From Ruminococcus sp. (GTDB lineage Bacteria; Bacillota; Clostridia; Oscillospirales; Acutalibacteraceae), in assembly GCA_022510945.1 (NCBI GenBank), contig JAFLSK010000005.1:9308-73307 (forward strand): a stretch of DNA of 64,000 bases, written 5' to 3'. The position numbers and the translations under genes are program-made. Positions 40,327 through 50,214 of this stretch are shown here, in pieces; positions within the stretch are counted from its first letter, which is position 1; each line of letters starts with the position of its first letter. The notes beneath the pieces were generated by a model. It worked only from the letters and a program-made list of their open reading frames with translations. It was not told the origin of the DNA and did no database searches.

Positions 40327-40344
40327 TTGACAAAAATTTAACAA
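40327..40344 (+). promoter_or_regulatory. candidate Rex operator 2 overlapping the -35 box
   Basis: TTGACAA-AAAT-TTAACAA (2 mismatches, one perfect half-site). Confidence 0.65.
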
Positions 40345-40355
40345 TATGCTACTAT
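40327..40355 (+). promoter_or_regulatory. sigma70-type promoter
   Basis: TTGACA-17-TACTAT. Confidence 0.7.
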
Positions 40356-40386
40356 GACATTGTAGTCACGAAAGGACTGTATAAAA

Positions 40387-41079
40387 ATGAAGAAAATTGT
40401 CGCAGCTTTAATGCTCTCCGCTCTTGCCGCCGCACCGATGTGCGCGTGCTCATCAAACAACACTCAGACTGTATCAATACAGGAGGCTACCGAGCCCGAG
40501 TACAGAGACGAGCAGGGCGTCGGCTACAACACGCTTGAGGACGGCTCGCTGACCACTGTAGTGGCTAAGAAAACTATCCTTAACGCGAAAATCAGCTCCG
40601 AGTACGAGGGCAAAAAAGTAACCACTATCGGCAGAAGCACATTCAAAATGGCGGATATTGTTTCTGTTGAGATTGAAGAAGGCATCACGAAAATCGACGA
40701 CTACGCTTTTGCGTTCTGTAGAAATCTTACGGGAATTGAAATTCCCGACGGCGTAACAGTAATCGGCACTAACGCGTTCTCGGGCTGTACAAAGCTTGAG
40801 AAAATCGCTCTGCCCTCTACGCTCGAGGAAATCGGAATGTTCTCTTTCGACGCAGTTGCCGCAGAGAAAATCGACATACCCGAAAGCGTAAAGAAAATTG
40901 ATGAATACGCATTTGCTCAGTGCGGCAATCTCGCTGAAATCACTATTCACTCGAAGGATATTGAAATCGCTGAGACAGCGTTTGAACAATGCACAAACCT
41001 CAAAATAATTGCGCCGAAAAATTCGACGTCAATAAAACTTGCTCAAAATAAGGGCATAGATTTTGAGGAAGCTAAATAA
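40387..41079 (+). CDS. BspA-type leucine-rich-repeat lipoprotein
   Basis: lipobox ALAAAPMCACSS; LRR_5 repeats (IDDYAFAFCRNLTGIEIPDGVTVIGTNAFSGCTKLEKIALPSTLEEIG). Confidence 0.88.
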   Translation: MKKIVAALMLSALAAAPMCACSSNNTQTVSIQEATEPEYRDEQGVGYNTLEDGSLTTVVAKKTILNAKISSEYEGKKVTTIGRSTFKMADIVSVEIEEGITKIDDYAFAFCRNLTGIEIPDGVTVIGTNAFSGCTKLEKIALPSTLEEIGMFSFDAVAAEKIDIPESVKKIDEYAFAQCGNLAEITIHSKDIEIAETAFEQCTNLKIIAPKNSTSIKLAQNKGIDFEEAK

Positions 41080-41133
41080 AAGATTGCTTACTAACCAATC
41101 ATATATAAAGGTATTTTTACGGAGGTCTTATTT

Positions 41134-43755
41134 ATGAGTAACAAGGTGTACCCTGTTGTGGACGGCGTTGCTGCTCTTGAGAAGGCTCTCAAAAGAGTGA
41201 GAGCGGCTCAAAAGGAGTTTGCGACCTACACGCAGGAGCAGGTAGACAAAATTTTTCTCGCCGCCGCAACGGCAGCTAACCAGCAGAGAATTCCGCTCGC
41301 GAAGTTAGCCGTTGAGGAGACGGGTATGGGTATTGTGGAGGATAAGGTTATTAAAAACCACTATGCTTCCGAATACATCTACAACAAGTACAGAGACGCC
41401 AAAACATGCGGCGTTATCGAGGAAAACCCCGCTATGGGCACAAAGCGCGTAGCAGAGCCTATCGGCGTTATCGCTGCCGTTATCCCGACGACTAACCCAA
41501 CGTCTACGGCTATCTTCAAGTGCTTAATCGCGCTTAAGACGAGAAACGGTATCGTCATCAGCCCTCACCCGCGCGCTAAAAAAAGCACGATTGAGGCGGC
41601 TAAGGTAGTGCTTGAGGCGGCTGTAGCTGCCGGCGCACCTGAGGACATCATCAGCTGGATTGATGTTCCGTCGCTCGAGATGACCAACCTCGTTATGTCC
41701 GAGGCTGACACTATCCTCGCGACCGGCGGTCCGGGAATGGTTAAGGCGGCTTACTCCTCCGGAAAGCCCGCACTGGGCGTTGGCGCCGGAAATACTCCCG
41801 CGATTATCGACGAGACCGCTGATATTCTTGTTGCGGTCAACTCGGTTATCCACTCAAAAACATTTGACAACGGTATGATTTGCGCGTCAGAGCAGAGCGT
41901 TATCGTAGACAAGAAGATTTACGATAAGGTTAAAAAGGAATTTATCAACAGAGGTTGCCATATCCTTGCTGACGACGAAATCGACAAGGTGAGAAAAACT
42001 ATCATAATTAACGGTGCGCTCAACGCTAAGATTGTCGGCCAGCCTGCGTATAAGATTGCAGAACTCGCGGGTGTTGAGGTACCTAAGAGCACAAAAATCC
42101 TCATCGGCGAGGTTGAATCCGTCGATATCAACGAGGAGTTTGCTCACGAGAAGCTCTCCCCTGTTTTGGCTATGTATAAGTCCAAAAACTTTGAGGACGC
42201 TTTACAGAAAGCAGAGCAGCTTGTAGCAGACGGCGGCTTCGGTCACACATCTTCAATTTATCTCAATGCTGTCACTGAGAAGGAAAAGCTTGACGAGTTC
42301 GCGGCAAGGATGAAAACCTGCCGAATTCTCGTAAACACACCTTCTTCACACGGCGGTATCGGCGACCTTTACAACTTTGACCTTAACCCGTCTCTCACGC
42401 TCGGCTGCGGCTCGTGGGGCGGTAACTCGGTTTCCGAGAATGTCGGAGTTAAGCACTTACTCAACATCAAGACAGTCGCTGAGAGGAGAGAAAATATGCT
42501 TTGGTTCAGAGCACCTGAGAAGGTATATATAAAGAAGGGTTGTCTGCCTGTTGCGCTCAGAGAGCTCGGTGACGTTATGGCAAAGAAAAAGGCGTTTATC
42601 GTAACCGACGAGTTCCTGTACAGCAACGGCTACACGAAGTGCGTGACAGACGAGCTCGACAAAATGGGTATCACTCACACGACATTCTTCAACGTTCAGC
42701 CCGACCCGACACTTGCGTCAGCAAAGGAAGGCGCAGCAGCTATGGCAGCGTTTAATCCCGACGTAATCATTGCCCTCGGCGGCGGCTCGGCTATGGATGC
42801 GGGCAAGATTATGTGGGTGCTTTACGAGCACCCGGAGGTTGACTTCTCCGATATGGCTATGCGTTTCAGCGATATCAGAAAAAGAATCTACACGTTCCCG
42901 AAAATGGGCGAAAAGGCTTCCTTCGTCGCAATTCCGACTTCATCGGGTACGGGCTCGGAGGTTACTCCGTTCGCCGTTATCACGGACGAAAAGGACGGCA
43001 CAAAATATCCTCTCGCTGACTACGAGCTTATGCCGGATATGGCTATAGTGGACGCTGACCTTATGATGAGCGGTCCTAAGGGACTTACCGCCGCTTCCGG
43101 TATTGACGCAGTTTCTCATGCACTTGAGGCTTATGCCGCAATGCTCGCGACTGACTTCACGGACGGTCTTGCGCTCAGAGCGCTCAAGGTCATCTTCGAA
43201 TATCTCCCCGCTTGCTACGACAACGGTCAGAACGAACCCGTTGCACGCGAGAAGGTTGCTCACGCGGCTACAATGGCAGGTATGGCGTTTGCAAACGCTT
43301 TCTTAGGCATATGCCACTCTATGGCGCACAAATTAGGTGCATATCACCACCTTGCACACGGCGTTGCTAACGCGCTTATGCTCGAGCACGTTATCCGATT
43401 CAACTCAGCCGAGGTTCCCACAAAAATGGGTACATTCCCGCAGTACGCATATCCGCACACAAAGCAGAGATATGCTGAGGTTGCAGATTATCTCGGACTT
43501 AAGGGTAAAAACGACGACGAAAAAGTCGAGGCTCTTATCAAGGCGGTTAATGACCTCAAAGCCCGCGTAGGCATTAAGGACACAATCCGCGACTACGGGG
43601 TTGACGAAAAATACTTCCTCGAGACTCTCGACGATATGGTAGAGCAGGCGTTCGACGACCAGTGCACCGGTGCTAACCCGAGATATCCGCTTATGAGCGA
43701 AATCAAGGAAATGTACCTCAAGGCATACTACGGCAAGGACTACAAGGCAGAATAA
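41134..43755 (+). CDS. adhE: bifunctional acetaldehyde-CoA/alcohol dehydrogenase
   Basis: 873 aa; aldehyde DH half plus Fe-ADH half (GTGSEVTPFAVITDE, HAL/HLAHGVANALML). Confidence 0.97.
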   Translation: MSNKVYPVVDGVAALEKALKRVRAAQKEFATYTQEQVDKIFLAAATAANQQRIPLAKLAVEETGMGIVEDKVIKNHYASEYIYNKYRDAKTCGVIEENPAMGTKRVAEPIGVIAAVIPTTNPTSTAIFKCLIALKTRNGIVISPHPRAKKSTIEAAKVVLEAAVAAGAPEDIISWIDVPSLEMTNLVMSEADTILATGGPGMVKAAYSSGKPALGVGAGNTPAIIDETADILVAVNSVIHSKTFDNGMICASEQSVIVDKKIYDKVKKEFINRGCHILADDEIDKVRKTIIINGALNAKIVGQPAYKIAELAGVEVPKSTKILIGEVESVDINEEFAHEKLSPVLAMYKSKNFEDALQKAEQLVADGGFGHTSSIYLNAVTEKEKLDEFAARMKTCRILVNTPSSHGGIGDLYNFDLNPSLTLGCGSWGGNSVSENVGVKHLLNIKTVAERRENMLWFRAPEKVYIKKGCLPVALRELGDVMAKKKAFIVTDEFLYSNGYTKCVTDELDKMGITHTTFFNVQPDPTLASAKEGAAAMAAFNPDVIIALGGGSAMDAGKIMWVLYEHPEVDFSDMAMRFSDIRKRIYTFPKMGEKASFVAIPTSSGTGSEVTPFAVITDEKDGTKYPLADYELMPDMAIVDADLMMSGPKGLTAASGIDAVSHALEAYAAMLATDFTDGLALRALKVIFEYLPACYDNGQNEPVAREKVAHAATMAGMAFANAFLGICHSMAHKLGAYHHLAHGVANALMLEHVIRFNSAEVPTKMGTFPQYAYPHTKQRYAEVADYLGLKGKNDDEKVEALIKAVNDLKARVGIKDTIRDYGVDEKYFLETLDDMVEQAFDDQCTGANPRYPLMSEIKEMYLKAYYGKDYKAE

Positions 43756-43768
43756 GGGAGGAATAGGC

Positions 43769-44518
43769 GTGAAACTTGACAACATTATTTACGAGACACA
43801 AGGCAAGAAAATTTACCACGACGGCGACAAGGCTATAAAGGTATTCGACGAGAATTTCTCCAAGGCTGCCGTCCTCAACGAAGCTCTCAATCAAGCTAGA
43901 GTTGAGGAAATCGGCATAAATATTCCGAAAATCCGTGAGGTCACCAAGGTTGACGGCAAGTGGGCTATCGTAAGCGACTTTATTGAGGGTAAAACTCTCG
44001 CGCAGTTGATGGAGGAAAACCCTGATAAACTTGACGAATTTATCAACAAATTTGTTGATATTCAGATTGATATTCTCTCACAGCGCTCTCCCCTGCTTAC
44101 TGACCTACGCGATAAAATGCAGAAGAAAATCAGCAGCACAAAGCTTGACGCGACAGTGAGATTTGAGCTTCACAACCGTGTAAACGGTATGAAAAAGCAC
44201 AACAAGGTCTGCCACGGCGACTTCGTTCCGAGCAATGTGATTATCACTCCCGTCGGGGACGCTTACGTTATCGACTGGGCTCATGTTACGCAGGGCAACG
44301 GCGCTGCTGACGCGGCGAGAACCTACCTTATGTTCACGCTTAAAGGCAAGAGCGAGCTTGCTGACAAGTATCTGAATATATACTGCAAAAAGACTGACAC
44401 GGCTAAACAGCTTGTGCAGTTCTGGATGCCGATTGTTGCGGCTTCGCAGTCCGTTAAAAACATCTCCGAGGAGCAGGAACTCCTTATGAGATGGGCTAAC
44501 ATTGCCGATTACGAATAA
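43769..44518 (+). CDS. aminoglycoside-phosphotransferase-like (APH) family kinase
   Basis: CHGDFVPSNVIITPVGDAYVIDWAHVTQG catalytic/DW motifs. Confidence 0.85.
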   Translation: MKLDNIIYETQGKKIYHDGDKAIKVFDENFSKAAVLNEALNQARVEEIGINIPKIREVTKVDGKWAIVSDFIEGKTLAQLMEENPDKLDEFINKFVDIQIDILSQRSPLLTDLRDKMQKKISSTKLDATVRFELHNRVNGMKKHNKVCHGDFVPSNVIITPVGDAYVIDWAHVTQGNGAADAARTYLMFTLKGKSELADKYLNIYCKKTDTAKQLVQFWMPIVAASQSVKNISEEQELLMRWANIADYE

Positions 44519-44532
44519 AACAAACCAATAAA

Positions 44533-44565
44533 TTGGTCGGGCAGAGATTTCTGTCCGACCTTTTT
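44533..44565 (+). terminator. terminator downstream of adhE-kinase unit
   Basis: GGTCGGgCAGA-gattt-CTGtCCGACC-TTTTT. Confidence 0.8.
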
Positions 44566-44629
44566 AGAATAATTTGGGTTTTTTAAACATAAAATAAAAC
44601 AGTATTTACGAGAAAGGTTTGGAATCAAT

Positions 44630-45115
44630 ATGCAAACTGTACACAACATAGATTTCAGAAAGCTCTCTATAAGCTGCGGGATAAGTCTCGGCGTCGGCGC
44701 GGTTTCGGCACTCGTTTCGATGCCGTCTATGGGCGCATATCAAAGGGCTTCAAAGCCGCCGCTTACTCCGCCCGGCTGGTTGTTTCCGATTGTGTGGACT
44801 ATACTTTTTCTGCTTATGGGAATTTCATCCTACCTCGTGTTTGTATCGAAAGGCGAAAGGCGCGAGGTTAAAAATGCCGCGCTTACGGTGTACGCGTCTC
44901 AGCTTGTGGTAAACTTCTTCTACCCTATTATATTCTTTAATCTTTCGGCGTATCTGCTCGCGTTCATATGGATACTGATTCTGCTCGCTATGGTGGCGGT
45001 TATGGTCAGACTTTTTCTGAGAGTTAACAGGCTTTCGGGCGCGCTGCAAATACCGTATTTATTATGGGTGGTGTTTGCGACGTATCTGACGCTCGGCGTT
45101 TTTATACTAAATTAA
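44630..45115 (+). CDS. tspO: TspO/MBR family protein
   Basis: PPLTPPGWLFPIVWTILFLLMGISSYLV. Confidence 0.93.
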   Translation: MQTVHNIDFRKLSISCGISLGVGAVSALVSMPSMGAYQRASKPPLTPPGWLFPIVWTILFLLMGISSYLVFVSKGERREVKNAALTVYASQLVVNFFYPIIFFNLSAYLLAFIWILILLAMVAVMVRLFLRVNRLSGALQIPYLLWVVFATYLTLGVFILN

Positions 45116-45151
45116 AAATCGGGTATACAGTCCTAACTGTATACCCGATTT
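45116..45151. terminator. bidirectional terminator
   Basis: AAATCGGGTATACAGT-ccta-ACTGTATACCCGATTT. Confidence 0.85.
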
Positions 45152-45162
45152 ATTCTTTTGTA

Positions 45163-46521
45163 TCAGGCGACGGGTGTGTAGTAAACATCCAAAATAAGCC
45201 TGAACAGCTTATCCTCGTCGGGATAGAACTCGGCGTATGGCTTACCCTTCTTCATTTCACCCTCGATAGTTTTGATATCAAACTCGTGGAAATTTCCGCG
45301 CATAGCGTTGACGGAAAGATACGCGACCTTCGGTGCGTCAATATTGGTGCACAGATAAGGAGTGGCCTCGTTGAATATCGTAACGGGAGTTGTTATATCC
45401 GACTTAGTCTGAGTAAAAACAGTGTTAGCAAAGCTTTCGAGGTACGTTTTCTGTCTCTGCATACGCAGGCTGTTGCCTTCGATTGTCGCGTGGCTACGCG
45501 AACGCACAAAGGAGTCTGCCTCGTCGCCGTGGAGAGTGTAGGTTTCGCCCGCGTTAAAGTTGCCTATAGTTTCGGGAGAAGTGACCGTAACGCCGCCTAC
45601 CGCGTCGTTAATTGCACTTATACCGTTTATATCGAGAGCAAGATAGGAATTTATCGGAACATTAAAGAGCAGCTGGCGAACAGCGGCAAGCTGATTATCA
45701 CAGCTTGTCTCTTTTCCGTCGCCGTAGGCGTACGCAAGACATATCTGGGTTTCTCGGGTGCCCACATATGCGCCCTCGTCGGAATATATACCGATTTCAG
45801 CCATTGTATCACGAGATATATTTATGATGGTTGTTCTGCCTGTTTCGAGGTCGAGGGTAAGAACAAAAATCGTGTCGGCGTCGCCGCCTGTGCCCTCATA
45901 CTCGTCAACGTCGTCTATAGAATCCCTGTCGATACCCATACAGAGCACGCTCGTGATATTCTCGTTGAACTTATACTGCACACCGTCGTAAAGGACGTAC
46001 ATACCGTTGTCGGTGGTCTCGGCGTCAACGGGTGCGGCTATGTTTACTTCGCTGCCAACAAGAGCGTTTCTTCCCATATTAAACATCAATAAAAAGGTAC
46101 CGGCACTTCCGATTAACAAGACTAAAATGATTGAGACAATCGTTATCAGAACTTTTTTCCACGTTTTCATCTTTCCTCGGCGGTGATGATGGTGCCTATG
46201 GTGGGAGAGTTCGATACCGAATTGGGATGCAATTCGCGAAAAAATAGTATCGCGGCGTCTTCTGTGACGGTGATGACTATATCTGAAAACATAGTCGTCG
46301 AGGTCGTCGTAAGCGGATGAATTCTCTTTATCCATAGCTTCCTGAAGCTTTGCGGCACGGTTCGCTGCGTTGATAATGTCCTCCGGACTGTCGGGAGCGT
46401 CGCCCTTTATCTCGGCTATTCGCTCATATTCATCGCTTTGGATGAAATTGCTCAGAGCGTCGTCTCCGCCGTTAAGCTTAGGACCGCGGTTATGGTTGTT
46501 ACCGTTATCTTGTAAGTTCAT
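45163..46521 (-). CDS. LytR-CpsA-Psr (LCP) family protein
   Basis: TM anchor; ADTIFVLTLDLETGRTTIINISRDTMAEI; FVRSRSHATIEGNSLRMQRQKTYLES. Confidence 0.9.
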   Translation of the reverse strand: MNLQDNGNNHNRGPKLNGGDDALSNFIQSDEYERIAEIKGDAPDSPEDIINAANRAAKLQEAMDKENSSAYDDLDDYVFRYSHHRHRRRRDTIFSRIASQFGIELSHHRHHHHRRGKMKTWKKVLITIVSIILVLLIGSAGTFLLMFNMGRNALVGSEVNIAAPVDAETTDNGMYVLYDGVQYKFNENITSVLCMGIDRDSIDDVDEYEGTGGDADTIFVLTLDLETGRTTIINISRDTMAEIGIYSDEGAYVGTRETQICLAYAYGDGKETSCDNQLAAVRQLLFNVPINSYLALDINGISAINDAVGGVTVTSPETIGNFNAGETYTLHGDEADSFVRSRSHATIEGNSLRMQRQKTYLESFANTVFTQTKSDITTPVTIFNEATPYLCTNIDAPKVAYLSVNAMRGNFHEFDIKTIEGEMKKGKPYAEFYPDEDKLFRLILDVYYTPVA

Positions 46522-47287
46522 CTTTGGTTAAAACCCCCTGTAAAAGATACCTTCCGTCTCCTGAATTAAGGCAGGTGCTCAGCGTTACAACTCTGTCGTC
46601 GGTGGTGAGGTTATGGTCGAGCTTTTCACGCGTGTTGCGGGTTGCAGAGCGCGGGTTCTGGATAAAGTTCAGATACTCCTCAAACACATCGTTATCGGCA
46701 AAATTGAACGAATTCATAATATGCCTGCTGTCGTACACATAGCTCGACACAATCTGATATGTGAGTTTTCTTTTGTCGGTATAGATATAAAACTTCTTAT
46801 GCTTTTTGAAAAAGTCCGAATTTCCGAACTTATGAAGGTGTGCAAACATCGAGCCGTTTGCCATATTGTGGCCGTAGAGCACGGTAACACGATCCGAAAA
46901 ATCGTCACGGTTGCAATACTCCATATAAATAGAGCCGGCGTACTTGTAGTCGCCGTTTATGTCGCGGTGCAGGTAGTAGTCGTCGGACGTTAAACTCTGC
47001 ATAATCGGGTAGTCGATGTTTGTACCCGGAACATAAATCCAAGCGACAGCCTCGGAGTTAGTTTTGCGCAGGGTTTTGAAATCTATGGGATTTTTTACCG
47101 TGTTTACATCAACGTTCTTTGCAGAGATTTCGGTCGGAGCAGTATCCGAAGCGTCCGTACTTGCGGGCAATAATTCGACGTTATCCCCGAAAACACCGAG
47201 AATATTCACCGCAAGGAATCCAAGCAGTATTAAGATAATAATTATAATGATTGGAATTAAAATTTTTCTTCCTTTATTTGAACTCAT
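46505..47287 (-). CDS. srtB: class B sortase
   Basis: N-terminal TM; VTVLYGHNMANGSMFAHL (catalytic His), VVTLSTCLNSGDGRYLL (Cys and Arg). Confidence 0.92.
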   Translation of the reverse strand: MSSNKGRKILIPIIIIIILILLGFLAVNILGVFGDNVELLPASTDASDTAPTEISAKNVDVNTVKNPIDFKTLRKTNSEAVAWIYVPGTNIDYPIMQSLTSDDYYLHRDINGDYKYAGSIYMEYCNRDDFSDRVTVLYGHNMANGSMFAHLHKFGNSDFFKKHKKFYIYTDKRKLTYQIVSSYVYDSRHIMNSFNFADNDVFEEYLNFIQNPRSATRNTREKLDHNLTTDDRVVTLSTCLNSGDGRYLLQGVLTKDELTR

Positions 47288-47435
47288 AATTACACCATAT
47301 TTATGAAAAATTACTTATACTAATTATAATATTATCCCTTTACCGTGTCAATATTATTTTAGGCACGATTCGACGCAATTCGCAATAAATCAGGAAAAGA
47401 AAAGCCGCCCTAAGGCGGCTTTAAAATCGGAAATA

Positions 47436-47906
47436 TTATCTCTTCGAAACAGCTAACTTAACGCCTACAGCGCCGAGTGCCAATACAGATAAGGAGATAA
47501 GAGTCACAACAAGCGGAGTGCTGTCACCGGTCTTAGGAGACTCGGAGGAAGTGTTCTGGCTTACTGAAACCGAACCGCCCTCACCCTTAAACTGGGGAGT
47601 AACATCAATGTCGCTCTTGAGGAGAACAACGATTTCGTCATCTGTAAGAGAACCCTTTGTAATCTCATAGTCACCTTCGATTACCCATTTTGTGAATGTG
47701 TAGCCGTTCTTCGGGTGAGCTGTGAGGGTAACGTGCTGGCCGTCCTTATCCTTCTTCTCTGTGTAAGAACCTGCGCCGCCGTTCTGATTGTGCATAGTAA
47801 CCTTATATTGGCCGCTGCTCTTCGTCGGACTCGGAACCGCAAAAGCAGGAACCGCAGCAAATACAACAATCATAGCAGCAACAAGCACTGCAAATATTTT
47901 TTTCAT
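47436..47906 (-). CDS. secreted protein with C-terminal SPKTG sorting signal and bacterial repeat domain
   Basis: signal peptide; SPKTGDSTPLVVTLISLSVLALGAVGVKLAVSKR tail. Confidence 0.88.
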   Translation of the reverse strand: MKKIFAVLVAAMIVVFAAVPAFAVPSPTKSSGQYKVTMHNQNGGAGSYTEKKDKDGQHVTLTAHPKNGYTFTKWVIEGDYEITKGSLTDDEIVVLLKSDIDVTPQFKGEGGSVSVSQNTSSESPKTGDSTPLVVTLISLSVLALGAVGVKLAVSKR

Positions 47907-48110
47907 ATTAATCATTCCTTTCGAACATACATAGTGCCAAAACGGCATACTTACTCATACTTAAACTGATACATTCGAATTATAGCATAAGATTTGTGAA
48001 ATGTAAATAGTAAATTTACTAAAATTTTAAAATTTTTTAGACTTGCAAAGCCTATCAAATCACTGTATAATATGTTTGGAATAAAGATATTGAAATCTGA
48101 GGTGTGACAA

Positions 48111-49025
48111 ATGACGATTGCTGAAATCCAGAAGGAAATCATCAGACTCAAAAAAGAAAAGGATATATGCATCCTCGCCCACAGCTATCAGGCTCGTGAG
48201 ATTTTAGAGGTTGCGGATTTTACCGGAGATTCGTACAAGCTCAGCGTCGACGCAAGCAAGGCTGTGAACAAAAATATTGTTATGAGCGGAGTACGATTTA
48301 TGGCGGAGACGTGCAAAATCCTCTCGCCCGAAAAACATATTTACCTACCGAATCCGGACGCGGGCTGTTCTATGGCTGACCAGATGGACAAGCAGCTCAT
48401 TTCACAGGTAAAGAAGATGTATCCCGATCACACCGTTGTAGCCTACATAAACACCACAGCGGACTTAAAGACAATCTGCGACGTGTGCGTTACGTCGTCG
48501 TCGGCTGTTGAAATCTGCAAAAAGATTGAAAACGACAAAATCCTCTTTATTCCCGACTGTAATCTCGGCGACTACGTTGCAAAGCAGGTACCCGAGAAGG
48601 AAATCAAGCTGCTCTCGGGTGGCTGTCCGATTCACGCGTGCGTAAACACCGATGATGTGAAGAAGGCTAAGGCGCTCTATCCCAACGCCGAGGTACTCGT
48701 TCACCCCGAGTGCACTCCCGACGTTGTTGCGCTCGCAGACTATGTGGGCTCGACCTCGGGTATTATGGACTATGCAATTAAATCCGACAAAAAAGAATTT
48801 ATCATCGGCACTGAGATAAGCATAGCAGAACACCTGCAGTATATGTGTCCTGACAAGAATTTCCACTATCTTACACTAAAACTCATATGCCCGAATATGA
48901 AGTCGACTACTCTCGTCGACCTCTATAACTGCGTAAACGGCACCGCCGGAGAGGAAATTATCCTTGACGACGAGACAATCAGAGACGCTAAAAAGTGCAT
49001 TGACGAAATGATAAGGTTAGGCTAA
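48111..49025 (+). CDS. nadA: quinolinate synthase
   Basis: ILAHSYQAREILEVADFTGDSYKLS; conserved Cys motifs; HPECTPDV. Confidence 0.95.
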   Translation: MTIAEIQKEIIRLKKEKDICILAHSYQAREILEVADFTGDSYKLSVDASKAVNKNIVMSGVRFMAETCKILSPEKHIYLPNPDAGCSMADQMDKQLISQVKKMYPDHTVVAYINTTADLKTICDVCVTSSSAVEICKKIENDKILFIPDCNLGDYVAKQVPEKEIKLLSGGCPIHACVNTDDVKKAKALYPNAEVLVHPECTPDVVALADYVGSTSGIMDYAIKSDKKEFIIGTEISIAEHLQYMCPDKNFHYLTLKLICPNMKSTTLVDLYNCVNGTAGEEIILDDETIRDAKKCIDEMIRLG

Positions 49026-49031
49026 GACAAG

Positions 49032-50102
49032 ATGAAAAAAGCATTAATTGCTATGAGCGGCGGCGTTGACAGTTCGGTTGCCGCTCTTCTTATAAAAGAA
49101 ATGGGCTACGAGAGCATTGGTATCACGATGAAGCTCTACGACAACGAGGACATCGGAGAAAAGAAAGAAAACACCTGCTGCTCTCTTGACGATATTGCAG
49201 ACGCTAAAGCCGTGTGCTACAGGCTTGGTATCCCCCACTATGTCTTCAACTTCCGCGACAGCTTTAACGAGCAGGTTATCGAGCGGTTTATCAGAGCGTA
49301 TGAGACGGGCGCAACACCTAATCCGTGCATAGACTGCAACAGATACATAAAGTTTGACAGACTTTTACGACGCATGTACGAATTAGAGATGGACTATGTT
49401 GTCACCGGACACTACGCGCGCATTGAATTCGACGAAAGGCTCGGACGTTATGTGCTCAAGAAGGCCGTGGACGATAGTAAAGACCAAAGCTATGTGCTGT
49501 ATTCGCTAACGCAGGAGCAGCTTGCGCATACTCTCTTCCCTCTCGGTTTTATGAATAAAACCGAGGTACGCAAGACAGCAGAGGAAAACAAATTTATCAA
49601 CGCAAAAAAACACGACAGTCAGGACATATGCTTTGTTCCCGACGGAAAGTATGCCGAGTTCATTGAGCAATATCGTGGCAAAAGCTACTCGAAAGGCGAA
49701 TTTGTTGATAAAAACGGAAACGTCCTCGGCGAACACAAGGGAATCATTCGCTACACAATCGGTCAGCGTAAAGGACTCGGACTCGCACTGCCCGCGCCGA
49801 TGTATGTATGTGAGAAGGATTTAGAAAACAACAAGGTTGTGCTGTGCAGCAACGAGGAGCTGTTCTCAAAGGAGCTCTACGCTAACGAACTGAATCTCAT
49901 AACGTGTGACAGAATATCTGAGCCTATGAAAATTAAGGCAAAGGTAAGATATAATCAAAAGGAACAGAGTGCGACCGTCGAGCAAGTCGGCGACGACCTT
50001 ATTCACATTGTTTTCGACGAGCCTCAGCGGGCAATCTGTAAGGGTCAGGCTGTGGTTATGTACGACGGCGATACAGTTGTAGGCGGCGGAACGATAATAT
50101 AA
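49032..50102 (+). CDS. mnmA: tRNA 2-thiouridylase
   Basis: AMSGGVDSSVAALLI; GATPNPCIDCNRYIKF; DSQDICFVPDGKY. Confidence 0.96.
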   Translation: MKKALIAMSGGVDSSVAALLIKEMGYESIGITMKLYDNEDIGEKKENTCCSLDDIADAKAVCYRLGIPHYVFNFRDSFNEQVIERFIRAYETGATPNPCIDCNRYIKFDRLLRRMYELEMDYVVTGHYARIEFDERLGRYVLKKAVDDSKDQSYVLYSLTQEQLAHTLFPLGFMNKTEVRKTAEENKFINAKKHDSQDICFVPDGKYAEFIEQYRGKSYSKGEFVDKNGNVLGEHKGIIRYTIGQRKGLGLALPAPMYVCEKDLENNKVVLCSNEELFSKELYANELNLITCDRISEPMKIKAKVRYNQKEQSATVEQVGDDLIHIVFDEPQRAICKGQAVVMYDGDTVVGGGTII

Positions 50103-50117
50103 TTTTATAATAAAAAG

Positions 50118-50150
50118 TTCAGCTTATGCAGAAATTGCATAAGCTGATTT
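50118..50150 (+). terminator. terminator after mnmA
   Basis: CAGCTTATGCA-gaaat-TGCATAAGCTG then T-rich. Confidence 0.75.
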
Positions 50151-50214
50151 ATTTTGGCGAGTTTTTGCATTGTGTGCAGTATTGTAAAGCAACTGATATA
50201 TGGTTATAATGTAC

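Noticed and set aside
45064-46092. 342-aa plus-strand ORF antisense to the LCP gene
   Set aside because: Antisense shadow of a well-supported LCP CDS; no recognisable family, overlaps tspO end and a terminator.
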